A DNA stretch of 64,000 nt from Hymenoscyphus infarciens. Its lineage: Eukaryota > Ascomycota > Leotiomycetes > Helotiales > Helotiaceae. Positions 45,431 to 56,688 of the stretch are shown here, one piece after another (the stretch's first letter is position 1; each line of letters begins with the position of its first letter). The translations under genes were made by a program, and so were the position numbers. Where the stretch lies: the NCBI GenBank assembly GCA_001414345.1, contig LLCB01000049.1, forward strand, positions 124,001 through 188,000. Reading direction: 5' to 3'. The notes beneath the pieces were generated by a model. It had not been told where the DNA came from. It made no database searches and was given only the letters and a program-made list of their open reading frames with translations.

Positions 45431-46342
45431 TGAAATTGCGCCAGCAGGGTTGTTTAACCAAGAAATAAACCAGGATGTAAGCTGTGTATTCTTCAAAAAA
45501 TGGTTCAGCAGCTCAGGCCCAGGGTTATAAAATTTCGCATCCAATTTTCGAGTAGGACAAACCTCCGGATTTAACTATGCATTCTCCGGAGAAAGAATGA
45601 GTGCGTGACTTGTGGTGCTACAACACATCACACCCGATCGAGTGGTAAATGGTAATAGGAAATTGACCTCGTTGATCAACTTGTTTTCCAATTGGTTCCG
45701 CTACCGTGGGAGCCGTTCTCGCTGACCCTGCATGATCTCCGTACCGGAATTGCGTTCGTTGATTGTGGGGTACGAATATTGAGGCTCATCCGGGGAAGTG
45801 CTAAGCTTGGCATTTCAATTGAGTTTCTGAAATACAAGGTATAAAGTATACCGGACGAAAGATCCCCATCCTTTGAACTTTAAGATGCCATACAAATGTC
45901 GATTTGGAATGCTGTTCCTGGTTTTTGGAAAGGGGGCTGTGTCATGCAATAAGTTAAGCGATCACATTTGTTCTGGTAGCACGAAAATGAGCTTGAACTC
46001 TCATTGGCTGCACCTACATACATCGATGTTGTGCAACATTGGAATTAGTGAAGGATTCGCCAGTTCTAGCCTAGGGCGGTACGAAAGCTTACATGGCGTC
46101 TTACAGACACTAGTGTACGACCCCTGACAGGTAACCAGCCTGCCGTCCGAAATACGCCTCTAACCCAGAATCGAAGTACCTAAGCTTGTCATACAACATT
46201 TCATGATATCAGGTCGTGCATTTCTACACACAAGGCTCCGAACCATCCGTTTTCCTTATAAACAGAACGGTCTTTCCCCTTAAATTCTCTCAAACTCCCT
46301 CAAGTATCTTTTGTATCTCAAATTTTCAGCCCTATACTCAAA
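45431..46342. other. Intergenic region upstream of cupredoxin gene
   Basis: An 84-aa frame at 45873-46127 has no recognisable features. The rest holds the promoter. No other gene seen. Confidence 0.4.
46257..46262 (+). promoter_or_regulatory. TATA box of cupredoxin gene
   Basis: TATAAA lies 86 bases before the ATG, followed by a pyrimidine-rich leader. Confidence 0.5.
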
Positions 46343-47071
46343 ATGCGTTACTCAGCTGTCACACTCCTCGCACTTCCTCTCGTCCTCGCGGCTGACCCAA
46401 CTGTCATCAAGGTTGGCGACGAAACCGGAGCCCTCGCATTCTCCCCCGACACTGTAACTATTCCCGTTGGTGGAGTCGCAGAATTCCATTTCTATCCTCA
46501 AATCCACTCCGTCGCTCAAGGAACCTTCGAAGAGCCATGCAAGCCATTGAGCAACACTAGTTTCTTCTCTGGCGGATTCGTTACCTCTAATCCAAAAGGA
46601 AATGAGACGACCTTCAAAGTAACGATCACGGACGATAAACCCATCTACTATTATTGTGGTTTCCCTTCTCATTGTGCTGCTGGAATGGTTGGAATTATCA
46701 ATCCTCCGTATGTCTCAATTTTCCATCTTTGTTCTTCACAACTTGACGTAAGAACTTTGCTAACAAAAACACTCTCAAGATCCGACACGAGCAAGGGCAT
46801 CGAAGCATATAAGAGCGCGGCGAATGGAAAAACCACAACTGGTACTACTGGAGTAAGAGGTGGAACTCTTGGGCCAGCTGGTTCTGCGGGCAATTCTTCA
46901 TCTTCAGCCTCACCTTCAACTACAACTGCCGGTGGAAAAGGAGCTTCCGCCACCGCAAGCGGAGCTGCAGCAACGTCCTCGAAGCCTGCTAGTGGAGCTA
47001 TGGCAAATGTTGGTTTGGGATGGGGATTTACAAGTTTCGCAGCCATACTCGTTGGAGCTTTGATGGTCTAG
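46343..47071 (+). CDS. GPI-anchored-type extracellular cupredoxin
   Basis: Two exons, 46343-46707 and 46780-47071, give 218 aa. The 72-base intron (GTATGT donor, CTAAC branch, CAAG acceptor) is a multiple of three and free of stops, so unspliced RNA also reads through. A signal peptide (residues 1-16) precedes a plastocyanin-like domain. Copper-type residues are His in YPQIHSV, and Cys, His and Met in YYYCGFPSHCAAGMVG. A Ser/Thr/Ala/Gly-rich stalk (about 145-200) ends in a hydrophobic tail (FTSFAAILVGALMV), as in GPI-anchored proteins. Fungal members are surface proteins, some expressed during infection or development; electron transfer or copper binding is presumed. Length and layout are typical. 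Confidence 0.88.
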   Translation: MRYSAVTLLALPLVLAADPTVIKVGDETGALAFSPDTVTIPVGGVAEFHFYPQIHSVAQGTFEEPCKPLSNTSFFSGGFVTSNPKGNETTFKVTITDDKPIYYYCGFPSHCAAGMVGIINPPYVSIFHLCSSQLDVRTLLTKTLSRSDTSKGIEAYKSAANGKTTTGTTGVRGGTLGPAGSAGNSSSSASPSTTTAGGKGASATASGAAATSSKPASGAMANVGLGWGFTSFAAILVGALMV

Positions 47072-48724
47072 ACTTGCAAAAGATCGATGGGGATGCGGAT
47101 TGGGATGGGGATGGTAATTGTAATTGTAATAAAATATTGGAGGTTTCAATAAACATTTTCACTAAAAAGTGGGACGAGCATTCGAGCATATTTCCCCTTT
47201 CGCCTCGCCTAAAGTTACTTCCAGTGAATTTACAAGCCCTCCGCTATTGGTTGAAGTAACGTTTAATTTATATGAACAAGTTTGTTATAGCGCTGCCGTT
47301 GATCTCAAGTTTCATGCAAAGTAAGCAACCGCTTGTTGTATTTTTCAGTCGTTCTTATCGCATGTCTTTGTTTCACTGGAAGTCGTCTCACTCGTTGAGC
47401 ATGGACTTTCACCAAGGAATGAAAGTTGTACTTCAGTTTATCTTAATACAATACCCCTTCCTTCCTACTGAAACTCGCAAACAAGCACCAATAATTTCTT
47501 CGCTCGCCAAAATACGTGAAGTCCCCAATCTAAAACACCCTTTTATACCCCCACACCCCTCATCACAGCCGCTGAGGCTTGCAGTTGAAGGTTGCACAAA
47601 CTCTCTGCACAATCGAGATGCAAGATAACATGCGTGAGCCAGTATGATCGCACCAATTCGATTATTTCATCGCGAAGGACGAAAATAGAAGAGAGCGACG
47701 CACACGATAGCCTATTTACTACTTGTTTCTATGCGAATTTTGAAAGCCCAAATCGAAGTTGGGACTATGTCGCGCATGGAAAGGATTTTTATGTGTACTT
47801 GAGTTTATTTTGGAATTCTGGGAAGGCCGCTTGCCCCATAAGTATCAATTACTCACCCATTTACTTTGCTATTCTCCATCTCTATTTTCTTTCATATCTC
47901 ATCTACTTTTCCTAGAAATGATTTCCTTGTCCTAGTCTCCCCCCAAAAGGAGACAACTTCCCTCATTTCTACCTTTCCTAGCTCTCATACTCACAATATT
48001 CTCTCGTCTCGCCATAATATTCATAAATCCGAAGAAGCAAACCAGATCGATGTTGCTGGCAAAGCTAGCGAAGGGACCAACAGGTTGGAAGTTTTGGGGG
48101 AAGAAGACCAAGGCAACGAAGCCAGAGAAGAAGCAGAGGAAGTTCACATGGGCTCGGAAACTGGCCTTGAAGAAGAAGATACATGGTGGTGGAATAGAAC
48201 AATACCCGATGTGGGACAATTGCCTGAAGGCTTCAGAGCGTTCCTAAAGAAGGTGCGGGAGAATATGGCCGAAAATGATGTAACTGAATAGTGGTTTCAT
48301 ACAACATTGTCAAGGAAGGGGGAACTGAGAATTAGAATCGCATATACGGCACCGGGACGAAGGTTGAACGGATTTAGAACCATCAATTGATTTGGGGAGG
48401 CGACAGAGATGGCATACATTGATGGGAATTTGTCTATGTGAGAAGACTGTGCTTGCCGAGGGGTTGGGAAGAACCTGAGCTCTGGAAACTTCGGCAAACA
48501 ATCAGGGGAAGCTCACCGCTCTCTTATCTAGATGCTTACAAATGGAGATAGCGTCATTTCGGCAGAAATTCCGTTTAGGAAAGAAACACCATACCTGCCC
48601 ACTCTTCATCATGAAGATGTCCTGTCCCATTTCTAGCCATCGTATTATTATTTTTGAGGACTTCGAAGTACCCCCCGAGTTCATATCTAGAAGGTTTCAA
48701 TCTCTGCCGGGTTAATAGACTACC
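47072..48724. other. Intergenic region with a doubtful small gene
   Basis: A highly charged frame ends at 48291 (Glu-rich, with WWWNRTIPDVGQLPEGFRAFLKKVRENM). A second overlapping frame at 48050-48247 is Lys-rich. Only the first has a sensible end, and neither has a signal or known domain. I leave it uncalled. Nothing else is seen. Confidence 0.35.
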
Positions 48725-50102
48725 ATGGCGCCCTTAAATACTCCAGCACCGGGTGTACCATACTTCACTCCCCTTCAATCACCCCCAGTCGGCACAGCAC
48801 TTTCTGCAAATCCACCAACTCTCTTTACGCCTTTGAAGATTCGAAATGTTACCTTCCAGAACAGGATATGTAAGTATCCCGGCTCGGCCGCTTCCCAATC
48901 CGTTCAAACTCTTTCCTTCCTTCAATTAGGCCTCTACCCCTCCCTCACTAAAACCTCTACTAACGATAATCAAAGGGGTCGCCCCAATGTGCACCTACTC
49001 AGCACAAGACGGCCACCTAACAGACTTCCACCTCGTCCATCTAGGCGCCTTCGCTCTCCGCGGCGCGTCTCTCACGATCCTTGAAGCCACCTCCGTCCTC
49101 CCCGCCGGTCGCATATCCCCCGAAGACAGCGGTCTCTGGAGCGACACCCATATCCCCCCTCTGCGACGTGTCGCAGACTTCATACATTCGCAAGGTCAAA
49201 AATTCGGCATCCAACTCGCACACGGAGGACGGAAAACGAGTACCGTTGCTCCCTGGCTGGGGAAGGCTACGCTTGCGACGAAGGAGGTTGGGGGATGGCC
49301 GGACGAGGTGAAGGGTCCTAGTGCTATTCGATGGGGGGAGGGGTTTGCTGTGCCTAAGGAGATGAGCATTGGTGATATTGAGGAGGTGGTGAGGGCTTTT
49401 GGGGAGAGTGCTACGAGGGCTGTGGAGGCGGGGGTAGATGTTATTGAGATTCATGGGGCGCACGGGTATTTGATCTCCTCATTCTTGAGTCCGATCAGCA
49501 ATCGAAGGACGGATAAGTACGGAGGCAGTTTCGAGAATCGAGCGAGGATTTTGATGGAGATTATTGGGGCTGTGAGGGCGGTTATACCAAAGGATATGCC
49601 ACTGCTTGTGAGGTTGAGCGCTACGGAGTGGATGGAGAAGAATGCGACGGAGAGTTGGAATGTTGAGTCTACGATTCGAGTTGCGAAACTTCTTCCTGGC
49701 TTGGGAGTTGATTTGTTGGATGTTAGTTCTGGGGGCAATAACGCGGCGCAGAGGATTGAGATGCATTCTAATTTCCAGATTGGAATTGCTGGACAAATCC
49801 GCGAGGCTCTTTTCGCTGCGGGAATCAAGGACTTGCTGATTGGAGCTGTGGGCATGATCACCGAGGCGGAAGTCGCGAAAGAAATTGTTCAGACCAGCAG
49901 CTCTTCAAAGGCAGATGGAGAGAAAAGTTTGGAAATCACAGACGAACAGGGCGCAATTGCGAAAGCTGATATCGTGCTGGTAGCAAGACAGTTTCTGAGG
50001 GAACCCGAGTGGGTATTGAGGGTTGCGCATAAACTGAGAGTTAAGGTTCAGTGGCCGAATCAATATTCTAGAGCGCCTTTTCCAAAGGGCAGTAAGATTT
50101 AG
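48725..50102 (+). CDS. NADH:flavin oxidoreductase, Old Yellow Enzyme family (YqjM-like)
   Basis: Two exons, 48725-48869 and 48976-50102, give 423 aa. The join yields NRIWVAPMCTYS, the FMN-binding start of the thermophilic-like/YqjM subgroup, with Cys as the redox-tuning residue. Further family blocks are IQLAHGGRK, the HGAHGYLISSFLSP substrate-binding His pair, NRRTDKYGGSFENRAR, and the C-terminal phosphate-binding region IGAVGMI to VARQFLREPEW. It is a cytosolic FMN enzyme reducing activated C=C bonds with NADPH, in detoxification or secondary metabolism. An insert of about 15 residues (QTSSSSKADGEKSLEITDE) sits before the last beta-strand. The intron carries an AAAG acceptor. No clustered partner gene. 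Confidence 0.92.
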
Positions 50103-51419
50103 CTCTTTGGATTTTCTTTTTCGCGTCATGATAGAAACGAAATGTGTAGATCAAATGAAGTGTCCCGAAGTGTCGACGGGTCGTTCCTTGCCTCTGCTCT
50201 CAGCTTGATCCCACTCGGAGTCGCTGCTTCCCTCGAACTCGATTTAAGTTGCACCAATGAACTGGCAAGGGTTTAACACCTGTATAGGTAACGTCGTGGG
50301 ACTGATCACTTGTTCCTTCCCTCTACCTCCTCATTTTTTGATTTTAGATCGCTCCTTCCCTCAATCACATTAACTAAAACCAGAAAGGAAGGTTAAGTTA
50401 CCTCCCCCTCTCCCAAAATCAATGCCAACCCCATCGCCAACCCCCTTTCAAAACCCAACTACCCCTCTCACTCCCAAAAACATCATAAATCCTCCTAACC
50501 TAAGTGGCATCAAACCAGACAGTCACCCTGAAGCGGCCTTTGGCGGGTATTGCTTTCCTTCTCTTACAACGGTTGGTGTGCACTTGTTTTCTTATCAGTA
50601 CGACCATTTTTGGATGTATGCGAGGGAGCAGGTTGAGTTATTATACAAGGGGGATAGGCGACGGGAATATGGGACTTACGGTACATCTCTCTTCTGCGGG
50701 GATAGATTCCATTACTCCTGGAACATGCATTCCGCAGCCGAACCAGGTGCTCTTTGCTGGAGGGTTTGTTAGATAGGCAGTTGGAGGGGAGGGAATAGGG
50801 ATAAGAACTTACAGCATGTTGAGCAAGTTGCTTTGCGACACATTTTTGCGTTTTGATTTGTGATCTCTTTGTTTTTTTGAGGTTGTCGAGTTGAGAGAAG
50901 GTTTCTCCTGATTGCGGGGTACCTTTGGTGGGGTTGATAAGCCTTTTTTACCTTCGAACTTGTATTGTGAAAATAGGTTGTCTTTTGCGATTCTTGAGAT
51001 ACAGGGGCAAAGACCTATACTTTTAAGTTCCCGAAGACTAAAGATATGTTTGGTGGGTTGTAGAGTTGATCAAGTGATGGTGGGGTGAAAATCTAGGCTA
51101 TCTACACTAGGCTTTCAGGGTCTAGTCTAGGTCCCCGCGGGCCGTTCTCGGGCTCCCCGGGCTAAAATTGTTAGCGTGTTCGGCGAGGTTGGGGATATGT
51201 TGGGTGTCTGTGAAATGTTGGCTCTGCTGGTGGCATTTTGTGGTGAAGCTGCGAAGTGGAGAAAATGAGGAATCGAAGAAGAAACCAGAAGGGGGTGGCG
51301 TTGATGAACTGAGGATGTCTGGTAGTATAGGTCAATATAATAGAGGTTTTCGCTGGACTTGTTAGACATAGGCATTCATTCTCGCTTGATTAACATTTTA
51401 CACTATCTGAATTACTATT
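50103..51419. other. 3' flank and intergenic region
   Basis: A Pro-rich 116-aa frame at 50422-50772 and a shifted one next to it lack family features, though the C-terminal portion (CFPSLTTVGVHLFSYQYDHFWMY) looks protein-like. The region borders the AT-rich island. No gene called. Confidence 0.35.
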
Positions 51420-53811
51420 CTTATCTATGTATTAAGAATTGAGTAAGATAAAAGAGAGGAGAGTGAAGCGGAGAGATTATTATACGAGTTTCTAAGGTCC
51501 GAAAAAAAGGTTAGAGAAGGGCGTGGTATCAAAGCCTTCTCTTAAATTCTGTGGAAGTAGGGTCGTAGTGTATGGAAAAGGAGATTGAGGTTAGCATATC
51601 GTAAAGTATTGAAAGGTCTTGTGTGACTTGAGTGAAGCAATGAGAATTGTTGTTTGATAGAATTCAAGTCCCTAGTCTCAAACCTATCCCTTGAAATCAC
51701 TAAGGCGTGTATTATTTCATTTACGCTATGAAAATAGCTTAAGTGCTTGCTGTTCTTATAGTAATCTGTTTAGTTTTCAAGAATAATTAAATTTAACATG
51801 AAATAGACAATTAGGTTTAGAGTATATTTAGCTCGTATAAATTATATTTAACGAGATGCTCTAAATAGTAACCTCGTATAAGTTAGTATATATTATTAAG
51901 TGTTTCTTAATATATTAAGTAATCGTAAGATATATATTAGTATATATATATAACCTAGTACTATGAAACTAGTAGATAGAAAGAGATATATATAAACTTT
52001 TAAAGATTTATATCTCTAGAGATCTAAATCTTTTTTTAGTAGTATATATTCTCTTTATATATATACTAAGATCTACGAGGTTAAATAAGAGATTTATATT
52101 ACTTTTAAATATATATACTAAACACTAGTATATATATATATAATTAGTATATATATATAAGCTAAATAGACTTTTATAAAAAAAATAGTTTAACACTTTA
52201 TAGTAGACTTTAAGTACTAATACTTTTAAATCGAGAAATTATTAATAATTAGCTTTTAATATAAATTAATAATTTTTTACTCTAATACGATTAACGTGAT
52301 ATACTATTAGCAAAAAAGAGACGATTATTAATATATATCGGCTGTTTTTAACTAGTGGCTCTATATAGTAAATATAAATCTTATAATATAGTTTTTTTTT
52401 TCTAAAAGCTAATTTTCTTTTATATAAATAATATATCTATAAATCTAGATTAATTACTTTAAGAGAGCTAAGTACTTACTTATATTATATTAATATATTA
52501 TATTAATAAAAAGTATATAACTTTTCTTAAAATCTAGTTTATAGATTTAATAGATTCTATTAATAGCTATTAGCACGGATTTACTATTTAGCGATTATAT
52601 TACATAATATATTAATATATATCGATATATTATATATATCTAATATATTATTAGTAAAGTTCAACTTAATATAAGAACTATTTTATCGATAGTATTAGTG
52701 CCTAAGTCTACTTTATAGCTATAGGCTTAATAGAAACTTACTCGTTAGTTTGATATATTAACTTAATTTATTTATAGTAAAAAGAATAATCTTTGAGAGT
52801 GAGACGTATTAAGATAAGAAAGAGCGACATAGCGTCTTATTAGCAGTTATTAAATTCTATTCGTTATATTTACTTTAACTTCTATTTATTAACATAAGAT
52901 TATATTTCTATTAATTTATACATAGTATACTAATTGTTCTAATTACTCTTAAAGCCTTACTTCTCTTACTCTCTTATAGATCTAGGTTACTTTCTAAGGG
53001 AAATTTCGCTTTGCCTACTCTATACTATTTATACTTTTCCTTGACAGAATAGCGTAAGAGAGTGTCTCTCTCGCTAGGGGATTAAAGAGCGGTAGGCCTC
53101 TCTTTTGGAAATAGAGTTTAGCTTTTAGTATATATATATGTTATATATAATGCTCTAATTTCTTATTAGCTTCGACTTTAATAAACTTCGAGACAACGGC
53201 TTCCTTTTTAAGAGTATTCAGTCGTAATCCTAGAGGAAATCGACTCCGTAAGTTACTATTGCCTCATCCTTATTACTACGACTTTTATAAATAAATACCT
53301 TTTCTAATCTTTAGTAAAGATAGTAGAGTATAGTCAGAGTATTCAAGAGAGAGACACTCTATAGACAGAATAAGTAGCTGTAATTAAAGACTCTAAGAAT
53401 CTTTAGAGCAGCGAACAGCACGACGTAGGAAAATCTAGGAATTAGATTAAAAATATAAGTAGATATAGAGAATGCTAAGAAGTTATCATCTAGGGTCGAT
53501 CATTATTTCATTTCGTTTACGTTAAGTTCAATAGGTTGTAGGCTATCTTAGGTGAGGCCTAATTACTACCGCACCAAAAGAGAGAGCAGTGGTGAATAAT
53601 TAAAATTGTAGGGATCCCTGCTAGTGTACTTATTAGGATATAACAACCTTTCTAAAATCTGAGGTCTGTCTACTTAAACTTTGGTTAAGAAACCTGATAC
53701 TCTAGTAACTTTAGTTTAGTAACCTCGTTCTCCTTAATAGTCTTAAACAATTTTATTGAACAAATCCTTATTAATCTGTATCAACTTTAATTACTTAATA
53801 ATGAAATTTTA
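51420..53811. repeat. AT-rich island, degraded repeat DNA
   Basis: About 2.4 kb dominated by TATA, TTAATA and ATATAT words, with no open frame over 60 codons and almost no CpA/TpG balance left by eye. It is the expected look of transposon DNA after repeat-induced point mutation. The original element cannot be named. Confidence 0.7.
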
Positions 53812-54536
53812 GAGCCTGTTTAGTTCGAATCTTGAACTCTTGATTTATTCGTCGAATCGAGCTAGCACGGGCCACTTTTCATTCGCTTATGAATCGAATC
53901 GATATTCCTGAATCGAATTCTTATGCCGTTTAGTAACTATATAGTAAATTACTTACTAAAAAGAATTCTCTAAAATATATATATAAGTATATATATAATA
54001 CTATTATAACTTCTCAAAGCTTACTCTAAAGAGTACTAGTATAATACCGCTAAAACAACGTATAACCTACTACGTAACCTACAAAGTAGACCGACGACAA
54101 GGTCTCTCTCTTACTTACATATATATAAGAGAAGAAGGATCAAGGAGTAACCTCTAAAGGCAACCTTAAAAAGCAAGTATAGAGAGCTAATATTACGCTA
54201 GCAACTATAGCATATCTACAATTAAGGATAGCACAGCGTTACTATACTAAACAAGAGAGGTATACTATAGTATTATTAGTATTATATATAGGTACGAGTA
54301 AATCAAAGGTTTAATTCGTAAATATACCTCTAGAAGTGTATTTATAAATCGAGCTTTCTTATATATAAGAGTTACAAATATAGTGCCAAGGCTTAATTTA
54401 AGTAATTCGATTTATAAATAGAAGCTTTTTACTAAACGGATCTATAATTTAAAAGTAGATTTACAAATCGAATTAATTTAATTCGACTTTTATATAGAGA
54501 TTCGCGAATCGAGGGCACGAACCAAACAGGCCCTTA
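53809..54536. mobile_element. PIF/Harbinger-like element, decayed
   Basis: The 722-bp element at 53812-54533 has inverted ends GAGCCTGTTTAGTTCG and CGAACCAAACAGGCCC (complement GGGCCTGTTTGGTTCG), flanked by TTA on both sides (53809-53811 and 54534-54536). A 3-bp TTA duplication with GGGCCTGTTTGG-like ends is typical of PIF/Harbinger MITEs. The interior has repeated AATCGA words and is AT-rich, with no open frame. Confidence 0.78.
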
Positions 54537-54948
54537 GTCTTTCAATTTCTTTACTTAGATCCTTTTATTATTAGAGTTACCTTTGTTAATTATATAAAAT
54601 AACTCTTTTTCCGCTATACTAATCTGACATTCTTTATTTGAGAAATTTACCTGCCTTAGTAACATTATTGTAATAAAAATATTCTTCCAAATAAATCACA
54701 TATTGTCTATGAAGGAATGTTGTTCAGGCGTAGACAGAAATAACATTGAATTTTACGCCTAGTCGGCTAAACATTCCTTGTTTACACCAGCCACTCGCTT
54801 AAAACCCAATAGTGAATTTCACAAGAAAATTTTGATATGCAGATAACTGATAAGATAAGGGATAAGGCAACGAAATCTCTGATCTCTACACGCTGTATAA
54901 CCTACGCCTTCCATTCACACCATTGCAACGCCTCACAGTGAACCGACC
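54537..54948. other. Spacer between decayed element and DUF6604 remnant
   Basis: Moderately AT-rich; nothing recognised. Confidence 0.35.
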
Positions 54949-55670
54949 ATGGCGACACAAACGCTAGGCGAAACCTACCTTCGCTACAAGTCAGATTCAG
55001 TCACATGGATCTCAAATACTGCAATTATCTATGGTTAGCAGCTGCTGGATAGCAATAAAACCACCCCTCATCGCTACATTATCACTTGCAAGGAACTCAA
55101 GAAGCAAGCCAAATTTTTAGTTCAGCAATCTGTGAATGGATTGTCAGTCCCAGTAAACAAACAAACTTCCCTTTATAGCTCAATTGAAGCGCGCAAACTT
55201 TACAGCTCTTAGTACTTAAAAAAGGCAGAAAAGGGCAAGAAAACCCAGGAATCGATATCAAACCACGCGTCTTTTACAAGAATTCTAGAGGATACCTTTC
55301 ACATACACCACCCCTTTTTTAGAAGTCGCGTCGATCTCTGACAAAAAAAACAAAAAAAAGCAAAGGAAAGAGTAATGTAGAAGCAGTGCTAGATAAGAAC
55401 CCTCAACTCAAAGCTCTCCGTAATCGATTTCAGCTTATATTAATAGAGGAGGACGATATTATAGAACTGGGGGATCTAGAACTAGTAACAGGGGGGAAGA
55501 TAGGAAAGCCAAGTATTTCGAAGTCGGATACAAAGCGGAAGTACGAGATGGAAGACCAATCTGATGGATGCATCTTTCGGATCTACTGCTTTGAAGCAGA
55601 CAGTGGCATGTCGTTCTTCCGCTGGAGGGAAGGGGTTATTCCACGGAACCATTTAGAGAAACATTCCTAG
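54949..55670 (+). pseudogene. DUF6604-type protein pseudogene
   Basis: From an ATG at 54949 the frame reads TYLRYKSDSVTWISNTA, then a stop (TAG), RYIITCKELKKQAKFLV, SIEARKLYSS, another stop, and SNHASFTRILEDTFHIHHPFF. The order 'YLxYKxDTxxxxxWL', 'plkdfxxlAexI', 'aIxxRk' and 'sNxxHxxFixiLe' is that of the fungal N-terminal DUF6604 domain. A later frame from 55386 (PQLKALRNRFQLILIEED) may continue the same protein after a frameshift. At least two nonsense codons and an A-rich tract break it. DUF6604 usually heads large uncharacterised fungal proteins. Assignment rests on remembered patterns, so moderately sure. Confidence 0.55.
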
Positions 55671-56160
55671 ATAGCTTACTAACTCGACTGCCACTCCTAA
55701 AAGACGAGGACTGTAGAGCTTATAGGTACCCGCTTCATTTAGGGGATTAGGGTTTTCGGCCATGGTGAGAATAGAAAACGATCTTAGTGATTACGTTGGG
55801 AAGGTCTGAGGAGAAGTATTTGAAGGAAAGAAGCCCTTTTGTGCGGTTTTGGTACTTGAAATTTGAAACTTGAGGGCTTTAGTACGTTCTATATGATTAA
55901 GAGGTTATTCTCGTTGATTCGCTGCGAGTTGCCGCACACTTCTTTAAATTCTCAAAACCGAGACATGTCAGCTCAACACTTTGACGTTGCGAACAAGCGG
56001 ACCACACAACGCGGTTTCTAGAGGGAGTTTCCAATGTGAGCGAAAATGTTTAGCTCTGCCCGCTTTCATGTTGGTTTCTTATCGAGGAAAAGTACAAAAA
56101 ACAGCAGAGTCAATTCCCCTTGATAAAAATTGAGCTGCAACGAAATTCCTGGCTTTTAGA
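55671..56160. other. Intergenic region
   Basis: No gene recognised between the DUF6604 remnant and the next minus-strand gene. Confidence 0.4.
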
Positions 56161-56688
56161 TCAAAGTTCCACCTGCATCAGATAGAACCAGCTCGAAGTG
56201 GAACATCCTCGATGGCAATTTACCACACAACTCTCTCCACTCTGCCCATCAGTACTCTTCTCCATCTGAATAAATAGTCCCGGCGATCCAACGGACCCAA
56301 TGGCAAGCGCATTACTATCTGGCCGCAAACGCACAAAGTAGAAGTGCGCTCGACCATCACTTTCCTCCTCCAGAAACTTGCAGTCCACCGTGTATTGTCC
56401 AGGGCCGTCGGAGTTCACATGCAGATATTTGTCCCGCCACTCCGCGCTTCGAATCGTGAATTGTCTACCCAGGTGCATGGTACCGCCAGATGTCGTTTCT
56501 ACAATCCATAGCATGTCATGTCCAATAAAGCGCTCGTTTGTGTCGACCAGCGAGTCGATGTCACCGTTGAGATGCGCTCTCAGGTATTTTCCTTCGCAGC
56601 CAACCGCTGCGGATTCGATGGCATAGCCGGTTTCACCCTCTTGGGACTGGCCGTGGTAGTCTGGATTGACGTGTAAACTCGAAGCCAT
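56161..56688 (-). CDS. Conserved-looking cytosolic protein, possible beta-trefoil
   Basis: Single coding exon of 175 aa, starting at MASSLHVNPDYHG; the longer frame begins with TTG. No signal peptide or membrane helix. The protein has spaced aromatic and hydrophobic strands with Gly turns (GKYLRAHLNGD, DMLWIVETT, WRDKYLHVNSDGPG, AHFYFVRLR, GLFIQM, WFYLMQ). This pattern recalls fascin or ricin-type beta-trefoil folds, in which 'kYLrah' and 'kYLhv' repeats each mark a lobe. Three Cys near the C-terminus (SCVVNCHRGC). A GTAAGT donor on the minus strand near 56932 may mark a 5' UTR intron. The clean, GC-normal open frame inside repeat-rich surroundings argues for a living gene. Function unknown. 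Confidence 0.6.
   Translation of the reverse strand: MASSLHVNPDYHGQSQEGETGYAIESAAVGCEGKYLRAHLNGDIDSLVDTNERFIGHDMLWIVETTSGGTMHLGRQFTIRSAEWRDKYLHVNSDGPGQYTVDCKFLEEESDGRAHFYFVRLRPDSNALAIGSVGSPGLFIQMEKSTDGQSGESCVVNCHRGCSTSSWFYLMQVEL

Noticed and set aside
45873..46127. 84-aa frame before the cupredoxin gene
   Set aside because: No recognisable features, and it lies in promoter-type sequence.
50422..50776. Pro-rich frame as a gene
   Set aside because: Two overlapping frames compete, there is no signal peptide or domain, and no splice sites extend them convincingly.
51420..54948. Hidden tRNA or rRNA genes in the AT-rich island
   Set aside because: No cloverleaf with A and B boxes or rRNA-like block could be seen; GTTCGAAT at 53823 belongs to the Harbinger-like end.
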